DNA of 64,000 nucleotides from Chloroflexota bacterium (GTDB lineage: Bacteria; Chloroflexota; Anaerolineae; Aggregatilineales; Phototrophicaceae), in NCBI GenBank assembly GCA_028875245.1, contig JAPPEU010000069.1, forward strand, positions 1 through 64,000, read 5' to 3'. A program made the position numbers and the translations under genes. Under the pieces are notes generated by a model. The model saw only the letters and a program-made list of their open reading frames with translations, had not been told where the DNA came from and ran no database searches. Below are positions 48,564-58,120 of the stretch, piece after piece; position 1 is the stretch's first letter, and each line of letters begins with the position of its first letter.

Positions 48564-50564
48564 TTAATCGCCGAGCAGCGAGTTCACCGCTTCGGCAACA
48601 TGCCCGGGACTGAGGCCGTAAGCTTCGTAAATCCTGGTGTAGGGCGCGCTGGCGCCGAAGCGATCGACGCCGATGGCGATGCCCCGCGCGCCGGTATATT
48701 TGGACCAGCCGAGCGTCGCGCCCGCTTCGATGCTGACGCGGCAGGTGACCGCGGCCGGCAGGACAGCCTCCTTGTAGTCACTGTTTTGCGCCTCGAACAG
48801 TTCCCAGCAGGGCATGGAGACGACGCGCGCGCGGATATCCGCCTCTTCCAGCAGTCCGGCGGCGGCCAGCGCAATCGAGACTTCGCTGCCGCTAGCCAAA
48901 ATGATGGCGTCTACTTCGCCGGATTCGTGCTCCGAGAGGACATAAGCGCCGCGGGAAACGCCTTCGTGGATCCCTTCGTCGTTGCCGGCGAGCACGGGCA
49001 GATTCTGCCGGCTGAGCACGATGGCGGCGGGATGATCCAACTCGGCGATCGCGGCCCAGGCGCCCGCAGTTTCGGTGGCGTCGGCCGGCCGGAAGACATG
49101 CAAATTGGGCATGGCGCGCAGGGACATCAGCTGTTCGACTGGCTGATGCGTGGGGCCGTCTTCGCCCAGGCCGATGCTGTCGTGGGTGAAGACGTACACG
49201 CTCGGAATGTCCATCAGCGCGCCGAGACGTAGCGCCGGCCGCATATAATCGCTGAAGGTGAAGAATGTGGCGCTGTAGGGTTTGACGATGCCGCCATGCA
49301 AGGCCAGCCCATTGACGATAGCGCCCATGCCGTGTTCGCGCACGCCGAAACGCAGATTTCGCTCGCTCGCTCGATTGGGTCCGGTATTGCCCGCGCCCGC
49401 TATCAACGTGCGAGTGCTGCCGGCCAGGTCCGCATCGCCGCCGATCATGGTCGGCGCGAAACGTGCCAGGACATTGAGCGCTTCGCCGCCTGCGCTGCGG
49501 GTCGCGATTGAGGCGCCGGCCTCGTAACTTGGCAGCTTTTCGCGCCAGCCGGGCGCAAATTCACCGGCCATCGCCCGGTCCCACTCCTCCGCCAGCTCGG
49601 GGAAGGCCGCGCGCCAGGCTTCGAGACGCGCTTGCCAGTCCGCTTCGGCGGCGGCGCCGGCTTCGACCGCCCCGCGAAAATGCTCCAGGGCGTCGCCGGG
49701 GACAAAGAAGCTGTCGGTCGTGCTCCAGCCGAGGGCTTGCTTGGCCAGAGCGACTTCATCGTCGCCCAATGGGCTGCCATGGGCGCTGCTGGTGCCCTGT
49801 TTGTTGGGGCTGCCGTAGCCGATGATGGTGCGGATGGCGAGGAGGCTGGGGCGCGCCGTCATCATCTTGGCTTCCGAGAGCGCCGCGTCGATGGCGGCGA
49901 CATCGTTGCCATCGGCGACTTGGAGAACCTGCCATCCCATCGCGCGGAAGCGGCCAGCCACATCTTCCGAGAAGGTCATATCAGCGGCGCCGTCGAGCGT
50001 GATCTCGTTGTCGTCATAGAGGAAGATCAGCTTGCCCAAGCCCCAGTGGCCGGCGAGGGCGGCGGCTTCGAGGCAGACGCCTTCCATCAGATCGCCATCG
50101 CTGACCAAGGCATAGGTGTAGTGATCGACGATTTCATGGCCATCGCGATTGAAGCAGCGGGCGAGGAATGCCTCCGCCAGGGCCAGGCCGACTGCCGTGG
50201 CGGCGCCTTGCCCCAGCGGACCGGTTGTCGTCTCTACGCCGGGCGTATCGCCAAATTCGGGGTGGCCGGGCGTGTTGCTGCCCAATTGACGGAAGTTCTT
50301 GATATCGTCCAGCGTGACATCATAACCGGTGAGGTGAAGCAGCGAATACAAGAGCATGGAGCCATGCCCGGCGCTGAGAACAAAGCGATCGCGATTGGGC
50401 CAGTGAGGATTGCGCGGGTTGAAGCGCAGATGCTTCATCCACAGCGCGTAAGCCATCGGCGCCGCCCCCATTGGCAAACCGGGATGGCCGCTGTTGGCTT
50501 TTTGCACCGCGTCCATCGACAGCGTGCGAATTGTATTGATGGCGAGTTCGCTCAAATCAGACAC
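48564..50564 (-). CDS. tkt: Transketolase
   Basis: Thiamine-diphosphate enzyme of the pentose phosphate and Calvin pathways, 666 residues. The best start is GTG at 50564, with AGGAG 7 bases upstream; an ATG at 50594 has no ribosome site. N-terminal motifs: [19 protein letters not shown], ThDP-binding [14 protein letters not shown]-type SDGDLMEG, and later [27 protein letters not shown] with the acid-base His residues. The C-terminal EALGKYT-type binding end is present. Length is the family norm. It is followed by a GT2 gene. High confidence. Confidence 0.96.
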   Translation of the reverse strand: MSDLSELAINTIRTLSMDAVQKANSGHPGLPMGAAPMAYALWMKHLRFNPRNPHWPNRDRFVLSAGHGSMLLYSLLHLTGYDVTLDDIKNFRQLGSNTPGHPEFGDTPGVETTTGPLGQGAATAVGLALAEAFLARCFNRDGHEIVDHYTYALVSDGDLMEGVCLEAAALAGHWGLGKLIFLYDDNEITLDGAADMTFSEDVAGRFRAMGWQVLQVADGNDVAAIDAALSEAKMMTARPSLLAIRTIIGYGSPNKQGTSSAHGSPLGDDEVALAKQALGWSTTDSFFVPGDALEHFRGAVEAGAAAEADWQARLEAWRAAFPELAEEWDRAMAGEFAPGWREKLPSYEAGASIATRSAGGEALNVLARFAPTMIGGDADLAGSTRTLIAGAGNTGPNRASERNLRFGVREHGMGAIVNGLALHGGIVKPYSATFFTFSDYMRPALRLGALMDIPSVYVFTHDSIGLGEDGPTHQPVEQLMSLRAMPNLHVFRPADATETAGAWAAIAELDHPAAIVLSRQNLPVLAGNDEGIHEGVSRGAYVLSEHESGEVDAIILASGSEVSIALAAAGLLEEADIRARVVSMPCWELFEAQNSDYKEAVLPAAVTCRVSIEAGATLGWSKYTGARGIAIGVDRFGASAPYTRIYEAYGLSPGHVAEAVNSLLGD

Positions 50565-50819
50565 CGAGTCACTCCTGTAATCACTGTGATGCAATCAGCG
50601 CTGGCATTGTAACAGCGGCAGCCTAAAGGCGGAAAGGTCGGTTGCTTGTGCGAGGGAATCATCGGTTTGGCGCATCGCCGGACGCTGAGGCGATTGAGAC
50701 CAGGAGGCAGCGATAGCGCCTGAGCCGCCCAAGGGCTGACCGCCGGGTGAAGACGGCAATATCAGCCGACGCGCAGAACCCGCCCGGCGCGGGGAGAAGG
50801 GTTTATCGCTTAGGCTGAA
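50565..50819. other. GC-rich structured intergenic region between tkt and spoVS
   Basis: A 255-base gap with several possible hairpins (CCCGCCCGGCGCGGG at 50780-50795; GCGATAGCGC; repeated GCTGAC/GCCG units). A TACAAT (reverse strand, 50606-50611) may be the -10 of tkt. It does not fit RNase P, SRP, tmRNA, B12, TPP or c-di-AMP riboswitch patterns I know. It could be an unknown leader or RNA. Confidence 0.3.
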
Positions 50820-51161
50820 TTACTCGGGACGCGGTTCAACGCGGAAGCGCACTGCGGTTCTCTCTTGCCCGTCGATATCAACTTCAGTGAAGTAGGGCGT
50901 CGTGACGATATCAATCTCATCGCGTTCAAGGTAACCGCGGGCGATCGCCAAGGCCTTGACCGCTTGATTGACCGCGCCGGCTCCGATGGCCTGGACCTCG
51001 GCGCTGTGGTGCTGCCGCATCACCCCGGCAATCGCGCCGGCGACCGCGGTTGAACGCGAACGGGCTGACACCTTGATAATATCCGGTCCATCTTCCGCTA
51101 AGGCGTCGCTGTCATCCAGGAAAGAATCTGACAGGGACACGTGGCTATCGTATTCGGACAT
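50820..51161 (-). CDS. spoVS: Stage V sporulation protein S-like regulator
   Basis: A 113-residue protein; the ATG at 51161 has AAGGGGG upstream. After a variable acidic N-terminus of about 28 residues the SpoVS core is almost intact: IIKVSARSRSTAVAGAIAG, EVQAIGAGAVNQAVKALAIARGYL, then VRFRVEPR. SpoVS belongs to the Alba superfamily and is a nucleic-acid-binding developmental regulator; in non-sporulating Chloroflexota and Deinococcus it is common, with unknown targets. It has a strong promoter and a perfect inverted repeat over its -35. Confidence 0.92.
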   Translation of the reverse strand: MSEYDSHVSLSDSFLDDSDALAEDGPDIIKVSARSRSTAVAGAIAGVMRQHHSAEVQAIGAGAVNQAVKALAIARGYLERDEIDIVTTPYFTEVDIDGQERTAVRFRVEPRPE

Positions 51162-51198
51162 TACCGCCCCCTTCGCCGCAACACAGCCTCGAAACACA

Positions 51199-51227
51199 AT
51201 ATTATGCCAGGCGTAAGACTTTTGCAA
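51199..51227 (-). promoter_or_regulatory. Sigma70-like promoter of spoVS
   Basis: Reverse strand: TTGCAA (51222-51227), 17-base spacer, TAATAT (51199-51204), about 40 bases before the start codon. Confidence 0.55.
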
Positions 51228-51245
51228 GGAACTAAGGCAAAAGTC
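51217..51245. promoter_or_regulatory. Perfect 9-base inverted repeat over the spoVS -35
   Basis: GACTTTTGC (51217-51225) and GCAAAAGTC (51237-51245) are exact reverse complements, 11 bases apart. Overlap with the -35 suggests an operator, perhaps for spoVS itself. Confidence 0.45.
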
Positions 51246-51608
51246 GACAGATTGATCGGATTTGCCTGTGCATGAAACCGACGCGGTTACGAGAACGTAT
51301 ATCAATTTGTCTAAAGAGTCTCTTATCTTCGCTTGGACTGCTTAAACCATCCCCGCCAGGCTCCAGGCTGCCTGCGCGGCGCGGCACTCTCGCCATGCTA
51401 GGCGGCGCGCGTCGTCCGGACATGTTTGCTCCGCAAATCGTTATGGAGAGCGTTGAGAAGCGCGCTCGGCAGAATCGGCGAGCTTAAGATCTGTCGCTTG
51501 CCAGTCATCAGTGCCAGGTCATGCGCCCTATGCCGGCGCGGGTCATTTCGCTACAATCGGAGAAAGCGCCCTGTACGGGCACGCCAGCACAGCTGACCCG
51601 GGTCATCA

Positions 51609-54512
51609 ATGCAGCTCACCGCTCCACCTGTCGCGCTCCTGTTATTTCTATTTCTGCCAATCGTCTGGGCGGTCGGTTTTCCCCGACATGCGTTTCGGCG
51701 CCGGCGAGACCTCAGCAGTCTGATACTGCGGACGCTGATCATCGTCTTGCTGATCTTGGCTTTGGCGGGTCTGCAAAATGTGCAGGCGGTGGATCGGCTG
51801 GCGGTGGTTTTTCTGGTGGACGCCTCGGACAGCATGGGCGGCGGCGCGGAAGAGCTGCAGCTGGAATACATCCGCGAGGCGATCAGCGCGAAGCAGGCGG
51901 ATGATGAGTGGGCGGCTTTGCTCTTTGGCGACAACGCCGTACCGGAGACTGACTTCAGCATGGCGGCGGAAATCGAAGGATTCTCGTCGATTCCCGTCAC
52001 GACCGGCACGGACATCGCAAACGCTATACAGACCGGCTTGTCACTCTTCCCGCCTGACGCGTCGCGCCGGATGGTCATTTTGAGCGATGGCCAGGCGACG
52101 CAGGGCAATGCCGTCGCGCGGGCGCAGCGGGCGGCCGTTTCCGGCGTCGAGATTAGTTATGTGCCCTTTTTCCGCGAGGCGGCGCCCGATGTGCGGATCA
52201 CCGCGCTGGATGCGCCGGGGCGCGTCGCTGAGAAGCAAAGTTTCGATATTTCGGTCAGCATCCACGCTGAAAGCGCGACGCCGGCCACCCTGCTGATTTT
52301 CTCCGGCGGCGGCTTGATTCATGAAGAATCGCTCAACTTGCAGGCGGGCGACACGCGCTTCAGTTTGACGCAGACGAGCGAGAACAGCGGCTTCCTGGAT
52401 TTTTCGGCGCAGATCGTCGTGCCCGGCGAGAATGACAATTTCAGCCAGAACAATCAGCTGGGCGCCTTCAGTCAGGTGGTGGGGCCGGCGCGGGTGCTGT
52501 TGATCCGGGCCGACGAGTCGGAGACGGCCCACTTGCTGCCGGCCCTGGCCCAGGCGGGATTGGTCGTGGAGGTGGCGGCGCCGGGCGACCTGGCGGTGAA
52601 CATGGCTGGTTTAGCCCATTACAAATGCGTAATTTTGGCCAATGTGCCGGCGACCGACTTGAGCGGCGCGCAGATGAGCCTGCTCGATCAATACGTCAGC
52701 GATATCGGCGGCGGCCTGGTCATGATTGGCGGGCCGGAAAGTTACGCGCCGGGCGGTTATTATCAGACGCCGCTGGAGCGCACCCTGCCGGTGGAGATGC
52801 AGATCAAAGATCAGAGGCGCCTGCCGCAATTGACCATCGCTTATTTGATCGACCGCTCGGGCAGCATGGGGCAGATCGGGCGCAGCGGCGTGCCTAATCT
52901 GGAATTGGCGAAGCGCGCAATCGTGCTGTCCCTGGAGCTGCTGCAGCCGAGCGACCGCGTCGCCATCGGCACCTTTGATACCGGCGGCGCTTGGGTGGCG
53001 CCCTTTCAGCCGGTCAATGACGCGGGGGCGCTGATCGCGATGACGAATACGATTCGCTCGGGCGGCGGCACCGATATCCTGGCCGGCCTGCGCCTGGTCG
53101 AGCGCGACATCATCGAGGAGCCGTCGCAGATCAAGCATCTGATTTTGCTGACCGATGGCGGGGCCAGCCCGACCGGCCTGGTCGAGTTGACTGAAAGGCT
53201 TCACGATGTATTCAACGTCAGCCTGTCAGCCATCGCGATCGGGCGGAGCCCGGGCCCCATGTTGGAGCCGATGGCGGAGGCGGGGGGCGGCAACTTTTAT
53301 CGCGTCGAGGATGTCGAGCAGATTCCACTGATTTTCGCCCAGGAGACCGTGCTTGCCTCCCGTTCATATATCGTCGAGGAGACCTTCAGCCCGCGCGTGA
53401 CCGGCAGCAGCGCTATCATCGACGGCATTGGCGAGACGCCGCCCCTGCGCGGTTATGTGGCGACCACGCCGAAGATAGCCGCCCAGCGCATCCTCAGCGG
53501 ACCCGAGCCATATTCCGATCCAATCCTCGCATCCTGGCAGTATGGTTTGGGGCGCGTCGTGGCTTGGACCTCGGATGCGAGCGCGCGCTGGGCCAATGAG
53601 TGGGTGCCTTGGGAGGACTTCTCTCGTTTCTGGGGGCAGGTGGTGGCCTGGAGCGTGAACGCCGGCGCCAGCGAGCACCTTGAGACGCGCGTGCTGCTGG
53701 AGAATGACCGAGCGCGCATTGTGGTTGACGCGCGCGATGATGACGGGGAGTTTCTCGATGGCTTGCATTTGACCAGCGCTTTGCTGAATCCAGCGGGTGA
53801 CAGCGTTCGCATCCCCCTGCAGCAGACGGCGCCGGGCCGTTACGAAGCGACTTTTGAGCCGAAGAACGAAGGCGCCTATTTCCTCACGACCAGCGGGGAG
53901 GCGCAGTTGGGGGAAGGCGCGGCCAGCTTGACCGATCTCAATGGCTGGGTGATGTCCTACTCGCCGGAGTATATTCCGCGGCCAGATGACGACGGCGCTC
54001 TGGCGGAGATCGCCGATATTACCGGCGGGCGCAACTTGGCCGAGCGGCCGGCCGATGTCTTTGCGCATGACCTCGGCGAGCGCCAAGCGGCGACCGATAT
54101 ATGGGAGCGGCTGCTGCTCTTGGCGTTGATATTGCTGCCGCTTGATATTGCCATCCGCCGCTTGATCATCACGCGAAGCGACCTGTTGCGCTTGCGGGCT
54201 TATCTCTTTGGCGGCGGGCGGGATGAAACGCGCTCGCAGCAGATGCAAGCCCTTTTCAGCGCGCGCGGCCGTGGCCGGGCGGCGACGCAATACGGGGACC
54301 GTCCCACCTTCCGCCCCAGGCCGCCCCGTCCCGATCGACCGCCGCGAGCGGCTCCCTCAGGGCCGGCGCTTGAGAAATCGACCAGCGGCCGGGATGCGCT
54401 GGAGCCTGAATTCAAGTTGGAGGAGACGGTTGTCGTGAACCTGGGCGACCAGTTGCTGCGGCGGCGACGGCGGCGTGATGACGAGGAGGAGGACGATGAC
54501 GGAAAGGCTTGA
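51609..54512 (+). CDS. Double-VWA membrane protein (BatA-like N-terminus, glutamine-amidotransferase-like middle)
   Basis: A 967-residue protein. Two TM helices (about 7-22 and 38-56) come first, as in BatA proteins. VWA domain 1 has the MIDAS motif DASDSMG (D71); a class I amidotransferase-like region (LLIRADESETAHLLPAL, ...GLVMIGGPESYAPGGY) follows; VWA domain 2 has DRSGSMG (near 414). A third TM is at about 831-855 (LLLLALILLPLDIAIRRL), and the tail is strongly charged, ending in runs of Arg then Asp/Glu. The layout matches the large VWA proteins of Planctomycetes and Chloroflexota, involved in membrane stress or metal-dependent assembly. It faces the ABC operon head to tail, 6 bases apart. 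Confidence 0.83.
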   Translation: MQLTAPPVALLLFLFLPIVWAVGFPRHAFRRRRDLSSLILRTLIIVLLILALAGLQNVQAVDRLAVVFLVDASDSMGGGAEELQLEYIREAISAKQADDEWAALLFGDNAVPETDFSMAAEIEGFSSIPVTTGTDIANAIQTGLSLFPPDASRRMVILSDGQATQGNAVARAQRAAVSGVEISYVPFFREAAPDVRITALDAPGRVAEKQSFDISVSIHAESATPATLLIFSGGGLIHEESLNLQAGDTRFSLTQTSENSGFLDFSAQIVVPGENDNFSQNNQLGAFSQVVGPARVLLIRADESETAHLLPALAQAGLVVEVAAPGDLAVNMAGLAHYKCVILANVPATDLSGAQMSLLDQYVSDIGGGLVMIGGPESYAPGGYYQTPLERTLPVEMQIKDQRRLPQLTIAYLIDRSGSMGQIGRSGVPNLELAKRAIVLSLELLQPSDRVAIGTFDTGGAWVAPFQPVNDAGALIAMTNTIRSGGGTDILAGLRLVERDIIEEPSQIKHLILLTDGGASPTGLVELTERLHDVFNVSLSAIAIGRSPGPMLEPMAEAGGGNFYRVEDVEQIPLIFAQETVLASRSYIVEETFSPRVTGSSAIIDGIGETPPLRGYVATTPKIAAQRILSGPEPYSDPILASWQYGLGRVVAWTSDASARWANEWVPWEDFSRFWGQVVAWSVNAGASEHLETRVLLENDRARIVVDARDDDGEFLDGLHLTSALLNPAGDSVRIPLQQTAPGRYEATFEPKNEGAYFLTTSGEAQLGEGAASLTDLNGWVMSYSPEYIPRPDDDGALAEIADITGGRNLAERPADVFAHDLGERQAATDIWERLLLLALILLPLDIAIRRLIITRSDLLRLRAYLFGGGRDETRSQQMQALFSARGRGRAATQYGDRPTFRPRPPRPDRPPRAAPSGPALEKSTSGRDALEPEFKLEETVVVNLGDQLLRRRRRRDDEEEDDDGKA

Positions 54513-54518
54513 CGGCGC

Positions 54519-55496
54519 TTATGCGCAGCCGCTGCCGTCAAGCGCTTCGCTGCCATCTACGAAGACGGATTGCGCCTCGCTGCCTTGAATGCTGTTTTCG
54601 TGCAGAAACGCGGTCGAACCGAAAAGGATGCTTATGCCGTGCTGGGCGCTGCTCTGGATGGTATTGCCGGACAGGGTGGCCTCGGAGTGGTAGTCGACGA
54701 TGATGCCGTTGCCCTGGCGAATTTGCGGCGCCTCGCTTGAGCCGCGGGTATCGCTGACGATATTGTCGCAGATATGGGCGATGGACATGTCCAGAAGCTG
54801 AATCCCGGTCTCGGCGTTATCGACCACGATATTGTCAAATACATCGGCATGGGACATCTCGGTGACAGCGATACCGTGCTGGCCGTTGCCGGTCACGACA
54901 TTATCCATTATTTCGATCATGCCGGTCATATTGGTGTAGATGCCGCTGAGCGGTTGGCCGAAGACCAGGTTGCCGATCACCCGCGATGGCGGCCACTGCG
55001 TTGTATTGGTGACGTGGATGCCCATGCCATAAGGCGGTTGGGCGTGGAAGACGGTGTTGTCCAGGATGTCAGCCGCGCCGAGCCGCACCTTGATGCCGAC
55101 CAGGCGGCTGCCCGACACAGCGTTGTCTTTTATGGTGATGGCCTGGCTTCGGGTTACGAAGATGCCATACCGGCCGCCGACAATTGAAAGCCCCTCAATC
55201 GTAACGGACTCCGTATCCTCAATAGTGATGACGGGCTCGTCAAGCGGTGGCGCGAGCAGCACTTCCCCGCCCGCGGCTGGTCGCAAGCGAAGGGGCCGGT
55301 CTATGACGAGGGACTCGGCGTAGGCGCCGGGGGCAATTTCGATGATGGCGTGGTCCGGCGCGGCGGCGACAGCCTCGCGGATCGTTTCATAATCGCCCGG
55401 CGCCTGGATGACAAGCACCAGCGCGCTCGCGATCGACGTGAACATGAGCGCGCCGAGGGCAACGAGCAGACGAACGGCGGGCCAAAACGCTTGCAT
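54519..55496 (-). CDS. Secreted NosD-like beta-helix protein
   Basis: A 325-residue exported protein. The ATG at 55496 lies 7 bases past the permease stop. An N-terminal signal (FWPAVRLLVALGALMFTSIASA) precedes a right-handed parallel beta-helix: APGDYETIREAVAAAPDHAII (typical first turn of NosD/pectate-lyase-like proteins), then repeats of about 22 residues (ITIKDNAVSGSRLVGIKV, EIMDNVVTGNGQHGIAV, DVFDNIVVDNAETGIQL, LSGNTIQSSAQHGISI). No catalytic residues stand out. As the last gene of a sugar ABC operon it may bind or cut a polysaccharide whose products are imported. The family also includes NosD copper proteins, but no nos genes are here. Confidence 0.82.
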   Translation of the reverse strand: MQAFWPAVRLLVALGALMFTSIASALVLVIQAPGDYETIREAVAAAPDHAIIEIAPGAYAESLVIDRPLRLRPAAGGEVLLAPPLDEPVITIEDTESVTIEGLSIVGGRYGIFVTRSQAITIKDNAVSGSRLVGIKVRLGAADILDNTVFHAQPPYGMGIHVTNTTQWPPSRVIGNLVFGQPLSGIYTNMTGMIEIMDNVVTGNGQHGIAVTEMSHADVFDNIVVDNAETGIQLLDMSIAHICDNIVSDTRGSSEAPQIRQGNGIIVDYHSEATLSGNTIQSSAQHGISILFGSTAFLHENSIQGSEAQSVFVDGSEALDGSGCA

Positions 55497-55503
55497 CGGT
55501 GGC

Positions 55504-57102
55504 TTATCCCTTGACCGCGCCGGCGGTGACGCCGCGGACGAAGTAACGCTGCAGGCTGAAGAAGACGATGAGGGGCACGACCATGGTGATGAAGGCGCCC
55601 GACGCCAGGATATCCCATTCGTTGGCATATTTACCGACGAGCTGGCGGATGCCGACTGTGAGCGGGAAGAGCTGCTGGTCGACCAGGAAGATCAGGGCGT
55701 TCATCAGATCGTTCCAGATCCAGACGAATTGAAAGATGCCCAAAGAGGCGATGGCGGGCATGGACAGCGGAATCACAATACGGAAGAACATGCCAAATTC
55801 GGAAGCGCCGTCGACGCGCGCCGCTTCGAAGAGCTCGCCCGGCAGATCGCGGAAGAAATTGTAGAGCAGGAAAATGGCGAAAGGCGTGCCATAGGAGGCG
55901 TGGGCGATCCAGATGCCGGGGAAGGTGCCGATCAAGCCGGCTGCGTTCAACATGCGCAGCACCGGGATCCAGGTGGTTTGCATAGGCACGATCAGCATAG
56001 CGATGGCCAGCAGGTAAAAGATGTTGCGGAAGGGCAGGTCCAGCCAGCTGAAAGCGTAAGCGGCCGTCGCCGCGATGACGATCGTCAAGAGTGTGCTGGG
56101 TACGGTGATGATAAAACTGTTCTTGAAGAAGTTGATGAATCCGGGCTCGGCCAGTTGCTCGCGCGTGAATACCTCCACGTAGTTTTCCAGCGTCAGCAGC
56201 GGATTTTGAACGCCCAATTCCATCTCTATGACACCGGCGAAATCAGCGGCGGCAGCGAACTCGAAGCGCCCATCAGCGCTGACGTGAAGCGCCCCGGCCA
56301 GCGGCAGCTGAATTGTCGCGCCCGCGTCGAAGGTTTCCAGCGGACCGCCGGCGCGTTCCATGGCGTATTGAATTGTGAAGGGCGGGTTCGCGACCGCGCC
56401 TCGGTCGATGGTCGCCTCGAATGAGCCGACGAAGCTCGCCCGCGGCTCGAAGATGTACCCCCCGTCGGCATTCACTATGATTTTGCCGGCGCGTGGCACG
56501 CGTTCCGCTTCTCCGATCTCCTCGATTTCCAGTTCGCCCTGAATGGATTCAAAGCCTTGAAGCTGAAATTCCAGGCTGAAGGGCGTTTCAGCGCTGTCGA
56601 CTTCGGTAATGAATGCGCCGTCATAAGCGGCTGCCGGCGCGAAATCATGGGTCGCGTCCGCGTGGATAATGACCGCGCCGACGCCGTCCAACGCGATGGG
56701 CTGGCCGAATGCCTCGACCTTGATGACGCCGCTGATTTGCTCAATGCGCACCCGGCTGATTGCAGCGGCCGGTATGCCTTCAACGGCGTCGGTCAGCAAA
56801 TTGCCGCTTGCCGTTTCGCCCGCGAAGACGGTGTTTTCACCGCTTTCGCCCGCTTCAACGACGGTGAGCTCCCAAGGCTGGTCGGTCACTGTGCGTTCTC
56901 CCCCCGCGACGGTCCACCAGCCGGAGGCGGAGATATCGCCGCGCGTGCGAAACGATGTGACAGCCAAGCCGACCGACGGCACGAGCCAGATGACCCCGAT
57001 GATCAGCAGCATGGCGTGTATGGGTCCGCGCCTTGTCAGGGTGATGAGCGCTTCGGTCCAGCTTTTGCCGCGCCGGTCGAGCTTGAGGGCTTGGGCGTCC
57101 AT
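55504..57102 (-). CDS. MalG-type sugar ABC permease with a large external insert
   Basis: A 532-residue permease, nearly twice the usual 280. TM1 is at about 29-49. The loop begins canonically (FRTRGDISASGWWT, 51-64) and ends canonically (LTLENYVEVF, 303-312), but about 240 residues lie between. They are beta-rich, with three units that share G-x-I-x-V-x-ADG-x-Y-x-F-x-P-x-A-x-F-x-G: residues 141-165 (HADATHDFAPAAAYDGAF), 206-231 (NADGGYIFEPRASFVGSF) and 270-294 (SADGRFEFAAAADFAGVI), like cadherin/VCBS-type repeats. The C-terminal half is a normal MalG with EAA loop EAARVDGAS (near 422) for the ATPase. AGGAG overlaps the upstream permease stop. Confidence 0.9.
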   Translation of the reverse strand: MDAQALKLDRRGKSWTEALITLTRRGPIHAMLLIIGVIWLVPSVGLAVTSFRTRGDISASGWWTVAGGERTVTDQPWELTVVEAGESGENTVFAGETASGNLLTDAVEGIPAAAISRVRIEQISGVIKVEAFGQPIALDGVGAVIIHADATHDFAPAAAYDGAFITEVDSAETPFSLEFQLQGFESIQGELEIEEIGEAERVPRAGKIIVNADGGYIFEPRASFVGSFEATIDRGAVANPPFTIQYAMERAGGPLETFDAGATIQLPLAGALHVSADGRFEFAAAADFAGVIEMELGVQNPLLTLENYVEVFTREQLAEPGFINFFKNSFIITVPSTLLTIVIAATAAYAFSWLDLPFRNIFYLLAIAMLIVPMQTTWIPVLRMLNAAGLIGTFPGIWIAHASYGTPFAIFLLYNFFRDLPGELFEAARVDGASEFGMFFRIVIPLSMPAIASLGIFQFVWIWNDLMNALIFLVDQQLFPLTVGIRQLVGKYANEWDILASGAFITMVVPLIVFFSLQRYFVRGVTAGAVKG

Positions 57103-57109
57103 GGCTAAT

Positions 57110-58015
57110 TCATAACTCCTGGCGGACGCGCCGCACCTGATAGATGATGAATGGCATGACCAAAATCAGGAGGATGACGGCGACGGCGCTGCCATAACCG
57201 GAGCGGTTGTTGTTGAAGGTCTCCCAGAATACGGTGTAGCCGATGATGCGGGTGGCGCCGCGGGGCGCGCCCTTTGTCATCACCAGAACGAGGTCGATCA
57301 TTTTCAGCGCGTTGATGATCATGGTGACGGCGATGAAAGTGACCGGGCCGCTGAGCATGGGCAGGGAGACGCGCCAGAACAGCTGCCAGGCATTGGCGCC
57401 GTCGATGCGGCCGGCCTCGTGAATCTCGGCGGGAACGGCTTTGTAGGCGGCCGACAGCACGACGACAGACAGCCCGGTGGAGATCCAGACGCCGGCGAAA
57501 ATCACCGCCAGGTTGGCGAATTCGACGCTGCCCAGGAAAGCGATCGGCTGAAAATCGGGGAAGAGGGCCCTCAGAAAGGCGTTGAGCGAGCCGAGATTGG
57601 AATCTTGATTGTAAAGCAGGCGAAAGATGACGGCGGCGGCGGTGGCGGAGATGGCCATCGGCATGAACAGAATGGATTTGATGATGGCTTCGTATTTGAC
57701 TTTGTCGGCCAGGACGGCGACGAGCAGCCCAATCAGCACAACCGCGGTTGGAAAAACAATGAGCCAGACGAAGCTGTTGACCAGCGCGCCGCTCAGCACG
57801 CCGTCTTCCCAGTTGAGGAAGAAGCGGTCTTCGGTCAGCAGAATGCGATAATTGTCCAGGCCGACGTATTCCTTGGCCGGGGTGGTGATGGTGCCGCGGG
57901 TGAAGCTCAGGACAATGGTGACGATGGTGGGGTAGACGAAGAAGAGCGACAGCGCGATGAGGGCCGGCGCGGCGAATAGCCAGGGAATCAGTTTGCTGAA
58001 TCTGCCAGTATGCAT
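57110..58015 (-). CDS. MalF/UgpA-type sugar ABC permease
   Basis: A 301-residue inner-membrane permease with six TM segments and the EAA loop EAGRIDGA (near 197) that contacts the ATPase. The opening LFAAPALIALSLFFVYPTI is typical of the UgpA/LacF branch for di- and oligosaccharides or glycerol-phosphates. It lies between the binding-protein and MalG-type genes. No ATPase gene is in the operon, as is common where a shared MsiK/UgpC ATPase serves many importers. A hairpin terminator separates it from the binding-protein gene. Confidence 0.93.
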   Translation of the reverse strand: MHTGRFSKLIPWLFAAPALIALSLFFVYPTIVTIVLSFTRGTITTPAKEYVGLDNYRILLTEDRFFLNWEDGVLSGALVNSFVWLIVFPTAVVLIGLLVAVLADKVKYEAIIKSILFMPMAISATAAAVIFRLLYNQDSNLGSLNAFLRALFPDFQPIAFLGSVEFANLAVIFAGVWISTGLSVVVLSAAYKAVPAEIHEAGRIDGANAWQLFWRVSLPMLSGPVTFIAVTMIINALKMIDLVLVMTKGAPRGATRIIGYTVFWETFNNNRSGYGSAVAVILLILVMPFIIYQVRRVRQEL

Positions 58016-58067
58016 GGTGCGCGTACCAGTCAGGTTGTCGCAGACAAGGGCGCTGACAAGAGAATGG

Positions 58068-58102
58068 ACAAAAGAGGGCAGCCCGATCGAGCTGCCCTCT
58101 TA
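58068..58102 (-). terminator. Hairpin between binding-protein and permease genes
   Basis: Reverse strand: AAGAGGGCAGC TCGATCGG GCTGCCCTCTT then TTGTCC. An 11-base perfect stem after the binding-protein stop; probably a partial terminator or transcript-end stabiliser that keeps binding-protein mRNA in excess. Confidence 0.65.
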
Positions 58103-58120
58103 GCGAAACGTTCCGCCAGG

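Larger units (their letters stand above)
51162..51608. other. 447-base divergent region between spoVS and the VWA gene
   Basis: The left part holds the spoVS promoter and the inverted repeat. The rest (51260-51608) shows no gene, clear promoter or repeat; the VWA gene has only a weak ribosome site. Confidence 0.4.
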
